From contig JADFKI010000102.1 in the NCBI GenBank assembly GCA_022565015.1, positions 1-11,110 on the forward strand: DNA of 11,110 bases, in the 5' to 3' direction. Under the pieces are notes generated by a model. That model saw nothing but the letters and a program-made list of their open reading frames with translations. It was not told the DNA's origin and made no database searches. Origin of the DNA: Chloroflexota bacterium. Its GTDB lineage: Bacteria > Chloroflexota > Dehalococcoidia > Lucifugimonadales > JADFKI01. This document shows, in pieces, positions 6,087-11,110 of this stretch (positions are counted from its first letter, which is position 1; the number at the start of each line of letters is the position of its first letter). Position numbers and translations under genes: made by a program.

Positions 6087-7199
6087 TCAGCCCGTGAAAA
6101 GCTCAGTATCGGGATTCCAGTCGGTCCAGGCGAACCAGAATGATAGATGCGACAGCGCGCGCTTCATGGTCTCCCCCTTGAGTTCGCCGTCAATCGCCCT
6201 TCCGGTGAAAGCCATCCACCTGGATCCCGTCTCCTCGTCGATCAGGATTGTCGCGATACCGGCGGGCGCGCCGTCGACCCGTAGGGTCAGGGGCCTGCCG
6301 TTTACGCTGCGGTCGTAGACCAGGGCCGTCTCGGTCGCGTCGTCGAAGAAGATGGCGACGTGCTCCCCGGCGAAGCTATCGTTTACGACCACCCGGCCGG
6401 CCAGCTCTTTTAGCGGATAGGCCTTCGTCTTGCCATCGAAGTCTACGCCTACGACTAGATCCTTCGTCTTCAGCCTGTCATCGCCGTTGCTCTCGCCAAT
6501 AATCCCGGCCCGGCCATCGCGGTAGTATGAGGAATAGGAGTCGCCCTGATAGCGGCCATTCTTGTTGAGCACCCTGGTATCGGGATGAAGCTCGCGCCAC
6601 GCCGCCCAGGTCGTCTGCGTGACCGGGATCACCTCCAGCTCCGTGCCCGCGAGTGGGCCTTTTACACCCTTGCGCAGGAACTGACTCCAGAGGGTATCCG
6701 TCTGGTGGTCGTACATGACGAGGGCGTTCATGATGAGCTTGCCCGAGACGCCAAAGGTGTGCACCTCATCGTTGATCCGTCGGCCATACACGATGGCGGA
6801 GAAGCAAAGAGGTCACCAGGTTACGGCGATCGGCTCGCCTCCGACTACGTCGTTTACGATTTCGTGCCTGCTTAGCATGGGTATCGAATAGGCCCGATTG
6901 TCGCCGTTGATGGACACGCCCATGACCTGCTCGTCGGGTTTCATCCAGATATCCGCGATGTCGGCATCCACGAATTCTGGGTCCAGAATAGCCGGTATGG
7001 CGTCATAGCCAAGGAGAGTAATGATCTTGAACTCTTGCACGGCCGACGCGCCCGTAGCTGAGGCCCCATTGCCCGGGAACGTGATCGTCTCGGAATTGCT
7101 GAACGTCCTGGTGATGAGCTGCCTGAAGCTAGGCATGAAGATCGTCACCAACATGAGGCCAACGGCCAGGAAAATGGCCACCTTCGCAAAGTTTCCCAT
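6087..7199 (-). CDS. DUF3179 domain-containing selenoprotein, TGA at 6815-6813 read as selenocysteine
   Basis: Read through one TGA (minus strand 6815-6813), this is a single 370-residue DUF3179 protein. The TGA falls at residue 129 in EPIAVTW-U-PLCFSAIVYG, where family members carry Cys-Pro-Leu-Cys. The motif is therefore U-P-L-C with Cys132 intact, and the frame is identical on both sides. Residues 5-22 form a membrane anchor, so the body is probably outside the cytoplasmic membrane. The protein contains an internal duplication: residues 92-144 align without gaps to 249-301, with 18 identities of 53 by hand count. Only the first copy has the redox motif. ATG 7199 is preferred over GTG 7208 because AGGTG (7212-7208) is 8 nt upstream. 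The gene ends in TGA at 6089-6087, with a TAG two codons beyond. The function of DUF3179 is unknown; redox chemistry is inferred. A caller would split it into two pieces (7208-6813 and 6791-6087). Confidence 0.88.
6783..6797 (-). promoter_or_regulatory. Putative bacterial SECIS hairpin of the DUF3179 gene
   Basis: On the minus strand, 15 nt after the TGA, GCCAT (6797-6793) pairs with ATGGC (6787-6783) around the loop CGTGT. The loop begins 20 nt after the TGA and has G in its second position, as in known bacterial SECIS loops. The stem can be lengthened by TCC (6800-6798) pairing with GGA (6778-6776) across a 4-nt bulge. The geometry is close to that of the UGSC gene hairpin. The core stem is short, so the call relies partly on the gene context. 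Confidence 0.55.
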
Positions 7200-7268
7200 T
7201 CGCGCCACACCTGATAAAAGAATACCGTCTAATGAAAGGTTAGATGTCGGTAGCAGCGGACGGATGCG

Positions 7269-7297
7269 AAAACTCAGCCCCGATCAGTATGGGCGCT
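7269..7297 (-). terminator. Probable terminator between the rimI-like gene and the DUF3179 gene
   Basis: On the minus strand AGC-G-CCC (7297-7291, one bulged G) pairs with GGGGCT (7281-7276) around a 9-nt loop, followed by GAGTTTT ending at 7269. It starts 20 nt after the acetyltransferase stop. If it works, the DUF3179 gene needs its own promoter within 7200-7268, where I see no clear boxes. Confidence 0.4.
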
Positions 7298-7316
7298 GGC
7301 TCCATGAGCTGCGTAA

Positions 7317-8012
7317 CTAAAAGAGAACTCGCTCCGAACGGCCCCAGCGGGCGCCATGCAGCTCGACGAGCTCCGCGAATGCCTTCCCGTACGAAGGGTC
7401 GCGGATGGAGCCGGTAGTCATGATATATGCGTCTTCACGATTGTCGGTATAGTAGGCCTTCCTGAGGCCCTTTATGGTGAAGCCGTACTTCTTGTACAGG
7501 TTCTGGGCGAGCTGGTTGGATACCCTGACCTCCAGCGTCAATACGTCGGCGCCTCGCTCCATGGCCTGCTCGGCAGCGCCAATCAGCAGCAGCTCGCCGA
7601 TTCCAAAGCCCCTCAGCTCGGAACGGACGCCGACCGAGACGATGTGGGCCTCGTCGGTCAGGTACCAGGTGCCGACGAATCCGACGATGTAATGCTGCCC
7701 GGGCTCCCAGGACGACCTCCGCTTGGACCAGAGATTTCTAGCGCCCTCCAGAAGCCTGCCGACGGAGAGAGGCGCGTCCCCCCGGAGATTTTCGGTCGAG
7801 TCTGTTGGGTCTGGCTCCGGGTCTTCGCTGCGCCATGCTACGAGGTACTTCGCAATTCGGTGCTTCAGCTCTCTCTGAAAGGAAGTCGGGGGGAAAAGTG
7901 TGGGAAAGGCGTCGCGTTCTATCTCCGTGGCCTGAGGAACGTCCTGGCCCTTCAGGGGACGAAGTGAATAAGGCATGAGCCTGACGTCGGACTGTTTTTC
8001 TACGGCGCTCAT
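7317..8012 (-). CDS. rimI: GNAT acetyltransferase, RimI-like (ribosomal protein N-acetyltransferase)
   Basis: The 231-residue protein has the GNAT fold. The acetyl-CoA binding motif A is VSVGVRSELRGFGIGELLL (residues 125-143), with the R-G-x-G-x-G loop at 134-139. TLEVRVSNQLAQNLYKKYGF (149-168) is the RimI-style end; Glu151 and Tyr163 sit where RimI has its catalytic pair. RimI acetylates the N-terminal alanine of ribosomal protein S18, but relatives have other targets, so the substrate is uncertain. A hydrophilic insert at about residues 61-105 makes it longer than E. coli RimI (148 aa). The start is unsure: ATG 8012 has GGGG 7 nt upstream, whereas ATG 8036 and 8030 have no recognisable ribosome site. 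It is divergent from the sigma factor gene across about 226 nt. Confidence 0.85.
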   Translation of the reverse strand: MSAVEKQSDVRLMPYSLRPLKGQDVPQATEIERDAFPTLFPPTSFQRELKHRIAKYLVAWRSEDPEPDPTDSTENLRGDAPLSVGRLLEGARNLWSKRRSSWEPGQHYIVGFVGTWYLTDEAHIVSVGVRSELRGFGIGELLLIGAAEQAMERGADVLTLEVRVSNQLAQNLYKKYGFTIKGLRKAYYTDNREDAYIMTTGSIRDPSYGKAFAELVELHGARWGRSERVLF

Positions 8013-8091
8013 TAAAGTACCCCGAAACATTGACATATTAGCATAGGGCCAACGCGTCGGGACCGTGTGCTTTCTCGAATCCTTACTGCAT

Positions 8092-8117
8092 GGAACGTAA
8101 TCTAAGGTTTTGACGTC
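8092..8117 (+). promoter_or_regulatory. Candidate ECF-type promoter upstream of the sigma factor gene
   Basis: GGAAC (8092-8096) and CGTC (8114-8117) are 17 nt apart. This is the classic arrangement of promoters read by extracytoplasmic-function sigma factors, which often transcribe their own gene. The start would be near 8124, giving a leader of about 115 nt before ATG 8239. No good sigma-70 pair is visible in the same gap: TTGACG at 8110 and GATAAT at 8182 lack partners at proper spacing. The match is short and could be chance. Confidence 0.35.
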
Positions 8118-8238
8118 CGTAATACATAGGAGTCGGGGGAGTGTTATCCTAACTCATAGGCGGGCTCGGCCGTTATATGTTGATAATGGGCGGATGTTTC
8201 ATCATCTGTGGCCGGAGCCGTAGCGCAAGGAACTCGTG

Positions 8239-8838
8239 ATGTTGGCCAAAATAGGGCCCCAAAATGAAGTCTCAGATCTTGTAATGAAGGCGCAGGAGGG
8301 CGATCAGTCGTCCTTTGCCCTGCTATACGAGAGGTTTTTTGATCAGATATTTCGGTACGTCTCCTTTAAGACGGGGAGTCCCACCGAAGCCGAAGACATA
8401 ACCGGCGAGGTCTTCGTTCGGATGATCGAGTCCATTCATCGTTTCAAATGGCAGGGTCATCCGTTCTCGTCCTGGCTCTTCAGGATTGCCCACAACCTCA
8501 TCGTGGACTACTTCCGGAAGAAGGGCAAAAAGGCCCTGGTCCCTCTCGAAGGCTCCGCCGATAATCTCCAGTCCGATCAAGTAGATGTCGACAGGCGAAT
8601 AGACCTTGAGCTCGCGATGGACGAGATACGCCGAGCGATGGAGGGCCTTACGGAGCTGCAGCGGGAGGTCATCTCCATGAGGTTCGCCGGAGGACTGTCG
8701 GTCGCGGAGACCGCCAGGGCCATCGGCAAGAAGGACAACGCGATCAAGGCGCTGCAGCATGCGGGACTAAAGAAGCTTCGCATGACGCTGGCCGCGGAGG
8801 ACTCGCTGCCGGTATTGCTGCACCAGCTCGAAGGCTAA
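8239..8838 (+). CDS. RNA polymerase sigma factor, sigma-70 family, ECF-like
   Basis: The 199-residue protein contains only the sigma-2 and sigma-4 domains of ECF sigma factors. Region 2 spans about residues 25-95: FALLYERFFDQIFRYV, then EAEDITGEVFVRM (50-62), then the -10-recognising segment FSSWLFRIAHNLIVDYFRK (76-94). Region 4 spans about 135-182, with TELQREVISMRFAGGLSVAETA and the helix-turn-helix NAIKALQHAGLKKLR, which reads the -35 box. ATG 8239 is favoured over GTG 8236 because AAGGA (8227-8231) lies 7 nt upstream. The next gene, 65 nt downstream, encodes a membrane protein of a type often paired with such sigma factors. No classical zinc-binding anti-sigma (HxxxCxxC) is present, so control is presumably through that partner. 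Confidence 0.93.
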   Translation: MLAKIGPQNEVSDLVMKAQEGDQSSFALLYERFFDQIFRYVSFKTGSPTEAEDITGEVFVRMIESIHRFKWQGHPFSSWLFRIAHNLIVDYFRKKGKKALVPLEGSADNLQSDQVDVDRRIDLELAMDEIRRAMEGLTELQREVISMRFAGGLSVAETARAIGKKDNAIKALQHAGLKKLRMTLAAEDSLPVLLHQLEG

Positions 8839-8903
8839 GTTTCGCCGGCCACGGCTACTCACATTCGCCGCTGTCGATTTCAGGTGTCAACGAAGGGCAA
8901 TAG

Positions 8904-9764
8904 ATGAAGGTAACGTTTGAAGACGCCCTGAACGATTGTCTCGACCGAATGGCCGAGGGCGAAGATATCAACAGGTGCATCGCCGGGTATCCCGAGTACG
9001 CCGACGAGCTTGTCCGCCTGCTTGAAGCTGCTCGCTCGACGATGCGGGCTAACTCCTCCCTCACCTTCTCTCCCGCGGCAAAGGCGAGAGGACTCGCAAA
9101 GTTGAACAGGGCGCTGTCCAGCCAGAGGCCAAGCTCTCGTTGGCGGCTGCGAAACGTCCATTTTCGCCCGGTGCCGAGGCCCGTCCTGCTTGGAATTGTT
9201 GCGATCGTAATCACATTTGGCGCAGTTGGGAGCGTGACGGCTGCGTCCTCCGACAGCGTTCCCGGCGATCCTCTCTACTGGCTTAAGTCAATTAAGGAAA
9301 AAGCGCTGCTGGGAATGCCGAGGTCAGAGATGGGCCGGGCTGAGGCCCACGCATCGCTAGCCTCTGAACGCGGCGAAGAGATTCGGCGGCTTATCGCCAG
9401 AGGAAAGCTTCACGAGGCCGAAGATACGATGCTCAGGCTCAATGAGCATCTCAACGCATCCGCTGGATATGTCGGCGTACTGATTTTCGGCGATCCCTTG
9501 GAGATGCCGGCTGTTAGGTTATCCAGTCGACCGCCCCTGACGGCATCGACGCTGAAGAGCTCCCTCGAACAAGACGGTACAATAATGCGCGTCGAGATGC
9601 TTCGCTTGTTGCATGACGCTCCCGGACCACAGCAACGTAGAATCAGGCTAATGTTTCGGCAGTCCGACCTGCGTTACCGGGTCCTGCTGGACGCGTTGGA
9701 TGGAGGTCGGGTGAGCATAAGTCCATTCGTGCAGGTGGTCCCTCCCGGTCGGTACGTACGTTAG
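8904..9764 (+). CDS. DUF5667-containing membrane protein, likely partner of the sigma factor
   Basis: ATG 8904 follows AAGGG (8893-8897) at 6-nt spacing. The 286-residue product has three parts. Residues 1-50 are a short helical cytoplasmic segment of the type FEDALNDCLDRMAEGEDINRCIAGYPEYADELVRLLE, common in Chloroflexota proteins encoded after ECF sigma genes. One membrane helix follows at about 93-113. The outer part starts with SSDSVPGDPLYWLKSIKEKA (115-134), the hallmark of DUF5667, and continues as a helical segment to about 200. The last 85 residues are not recognised and contain a basic stretch near 245-260. By position and topology it is a candidate anti-sigma or signal-relay protein, with the N-terminal segment touching the sigma factor; this is inference. 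A hairpin follows the gene. Confidence 0.85.
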   Translation: MKVTFEDALNDCLDRMAEGEDINRCIAGYPEYADELVRLLEAARSTMRANSSLTFSPAAKARGLAKLNRALSSQRPSSRWRLRNVHFRPVPRPVLLGIVAIVITFGAVGSVTAASSDSVPGDPLYWLKSIKEKALLGMPRSEMGRAEAHASLASERGEEIRRLIARGKLHEAEDTMLRLNEHLNASAGYVGVLIFGDPLEMPAVRLSSRPPLTASTLKSSLEQDGTIMRVEMLRLLHDAPGPQQRRIRLMFRQSDLRYRVLLDALDGGRVSISPFVQVVPPGRYVR

Positions 9765-9781
9765 CCCGCATCGATCGCATC

Positions 9782-9810
9782 GCCGCCACGGGTCGGCGGC
9801 CCTCTTTGTT
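9782..9810 (+). terminator. Probable terminator after the DUF5667 gene
   Basis: GCCGCC (9782-9787) pairs perfectly with GGCGGC (9795-9800) around a 7-nt loop, followed by CCTCTTTGTT. It is 18 nt after the stop codon. The T-run is interrupted, so the strength is uncertain. Confidence 0.45.
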
Positions 9811-10035
9811 GCAGACTGGACCCCAATTGAGATTAAGCGCCTGTTCAACTTGTTTACGCTATGAGTTAATGCGTTTGGCAAAGCATGAATAACAGATTCA
9901 GAAATCCACGTCCATATACTTGCCACAATGCCTATGAACAGTGGTAGAATGGGAAATTGTGGAGCATGTGTGGTCCTGTGATGACACTCCCATAACCCAA
10001 GAGGTATCGCATTTGGAGGCCGGCTAACTGAAAAT
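9811..10035. other. Gene-poor, AT-richer intergenic stretch
   Basis: About 225 nt between the terminator and the ABC exporter is visibly richer in A and T than its surroundings. I find no convincing coding frame on either strand; the longest plus-strand frames are about 20 codons without ribosome sites. It holds a candidate promoter (9920-9950) and a GGAGG at 10015-10019 that is 16 nt from the exporter ATG, too far to serve it well. Confidence 0.5.
9920..9950 (+). promoter_or_regulatory. Candidate promoter for the ABC exporter gene
   Basis: TTGCCA (9920-9925) and TAGAAT (9945-9950) resemble sigma-70 boxes. The spacing of 19 nt is long, but TGG directly before the -10 box makes it an extended -10 element, which tolerates poor spacing. 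It lies 85 nt upstream of the start codon. Confidence 0.35.
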
Positions 10036-11110
10036 ATGTGGATAATCCTTCGCATAATAAAAATGGCCTTCCACTGCAAATGGCGCATGGCCGGGGCTTA
10101 TGTGTCGATGATAGGGGCCACGACAGCTTACCTGTTCTTACCGAAATACTTCGGTGAGGCGATCGATAAAATAAAGGATATGCTCGAAGGAGGGACCGTT
10201 TCCTTCACCCCGATGCTCACCATCGTGGGCATAATTCTGGTGCTGAGCATCATCCGGGGAACGCTATCTTTCTTCCAGACCTACCTCGGCGAGGCCGTAT
10301 CGCAGTTTGTTTCCTACGAGCTCCGCAATCGCTTCTACGACCACGTACAGCGCCTGAGCTTCGGATTCCACGACCGCAACCACACGGGTAACCTCATGTC
10401 CAGAGCGATCACGGACGTGGAAAACATACGAATGTTCGTGAACATGGGCATCGTCAGGACGCCTTACTTCGCCCTGCTGTTTGTTATCGTCGCGATCATA
10501 CTGTTGCGTCTGGACTGGAGGCTCGGTCTCGTGGGCATCAGCTTCATGCCCTTCGTGGCCATTCAATCGGGCTTCGCGAGGCTTCGCATGAGGCGGGCGT
10601 GGCTGCAGATTCAGGACATGATGGCGGAGCTGAACACGGTCCTGCAAGAGAACCTTACCGGGATGAGGGTCGTTAAGGCCTTCGCCTCGGAAGACTTCGA
10701 GCAGAAGAAATACAACGACAAGAGCAGGGACGTGTCCTCCGCAGTCATTGTGGCGGAGCGCCTGCGAGTTTCGAACTCGGCCTTCACGCTGTTTTCGTTC
10801 CAGATCGCGCTCGCCCTGATCCTGTGGTTCGGGGGCTCTCGCGTCATAAGCGGGGACATGACGATTGGACAGCTCGCGGCATTCGTGTTTTACATGCAGA
10901 TTCTGGCCATGCCGGTGCGCATGACCGGCATGATCGTGAATGCCTACGCCAGGGCTGCTTCGGCCGGCCAGAGGCTATTCGAGATACTCGACTTGAAGTC
11001 AGATGTCGAAGAGTCGGAAGACGCCATTGAAATGCCACGGGCCAAGGGCTATGTCAAATTTGAAAACGTCACTTTCAGCTACGATGAGGGCAAGCCTGTT
11101 CTCAAGAACA
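10036..11110 (+). CDS. ABC exporter, fused membrane and ATPase subunit (3' partial)
   Basis: The frame from ATG 10036 is open to the window end, giving 358 residues. The N-terminus MWIILRIIKMAF is the elbow helix of type IV exporters. It is followed by a six-helix transmembrane domain with family landmarks: LPKYFGEAIDK (about 36-46), SYELRNRFYDHVQRLSFGFHDRNHTGNLMSRAITDVE in the coupling-helix region (about 98-135), and ENLTGMRVVKAFASE (about 206-220). YVKFENVTFSYDEGKPVLKN starts the ATPase domain, and the window ends just before Walker A. Substrate is unknown; such proteins export lipids, drugs or peptides as homo- or heterodimers. No in-frame start exists upstream (TGA at 9982-9984). Starts at codons 10 and 18 are possible, but the first keeps the elbow helix. 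The Shine-Dalgarno is poor. Confidence 0.92.
   Translation, partial: MWIILRIIKMAFHCKWRMAGAYVSMIGATTAYLFLPKYFGEAIDKIKDMLEGGTVSFTPMLTIVGIILVLSIIRGTLSFFQTYLGEAVSQFVSYELRNRFYDHVQRLSFGFHDRNHTGNLMSRAITDVENIRMFVNMGIVRTPYFALLFVIVAIILLRLDWRLGLVGISFMPFVAIQSGFARLRMRRAWLQIQDMMAELNTVLQENLTGMRVVKAFASEDFEQKKYNDKSRDVSSAVIVAERLRVSNSAFTLFSFQIALALILWFGGSRVISGDMTIGQLAAFVFYMQILAMPVRMTGMIVNAYARAASAGQRLFEILDLKSDVEESEDAIEMPRAKGYVKFENVTFSYDEGKPVLKN

Noticed and set aside
6087..6089. Terminal TGA of the DUF3179 gene as a second Sec codon
   Set aside because: A TAG follows two codons later and no SECIS-like hairpin is placed at the right distance, so it is an ordinary stop.
6067..6094. Hairpin between the convergent genes (CAC-C-GGGC with GCCCGTG) as a bidirectional terminator
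   Set aside because: The stem has a bulge, overlaps the DUF3179 stop codon and has no T-run on either strand.
6087..7208. DUF3179 gene as a frameshifted or nonsense-mutated pseudogene
   Set aside because: No frameshift is needed: both halves share one frame, the single TGA falls exactly at a conserved redox Cys, a hairpin follows it, and the remaining 369 residues show no decay.
7228..7244. Small inverted repeat TCTAA/TTAGA upstream of the DUF3179 gene as an operator
   Set aside because: Five bases per arm with a 7-nt spacer is expected by chance; no second copy is seen.
9648..10088. 146-codon minus-strand frame spanning the gap before the ABC exporter
   Set aside because: It overlaps the ends of two solid plus-strand genes, has no family features, and the terminator at 9782-9810 lies within it.

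Overview
The window looks like a chromosomal segment of a GC-rich bacterium, most likely Chloroflexota (SAR202/Dehalococcoidia-like). This is an inference from the gene families present: a DUF5679 mini zinc-ribbon protein, a sigma factor paired with a DUF5667 membrane protein, DUF3179 and UGSC redox-type proteins, and a RimI with a long internal insert. Genes end in TAG, TAA and TGA alike, so the standard bacterial code applies. I see no insertion sequence, CRISPR array, rRNA or tRNA.

The most striking content is two separate genes interrupted by an in-frame TGA exactly where the family has a redox-active cysteine. The first (1-1560, +, 5' end cut off) is a UGSC-family selenoprotein: TGA at 172-174 is followed by Gly-Ser-Cys, with a hairpin just behind it. 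The second (6087-7199, -) is a DUF3179 protein whose conserved Cys-Pro-Leu-Cys motif reads TGA-Pro-Leu-Cys, again with a hairpin whose loop lies about 20 nt downstream. A standard gene caller truncates or splits both. Together they imply a selenocysteine-decoding host, although selA, selB, selC and selD are not in the window.

Layout: UGSC gene and strong terminator (1-1620); a good sigma-70 promoter, a leader that can fold into a three-helix junction, and a 47-residue DUF5679 gene (1672-2032); an aldo/keto reductase (2157-3095); a six-helix membrane protein with faint AmiS/UreI resemblance (3233-3787); a PrkA-type serine protein kinase (3920-5923) overlapped at its stop by a possible 45-residue basic single-helix protein (5916-6053). 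On the minus strand lie the DUF3179 selenoprotein (6087-7199) and a RimI-like acetyltransferase (7317-8012). Divergent from rimI is an ECF-like sigma factor with a DUF5667 membrane protein (8239-9764), probably one regulatory operon with a possible self-recognised promoter. After a gene-poor, AT-richer 270 bp comes an ABC exporter cut by the window end (10036-11110).

The genes do not form one obvious pathway. The clear functional unit is sigma factor plus DUF5667 protein. The two selenoproteins share a translation mechanism rather than an operon.
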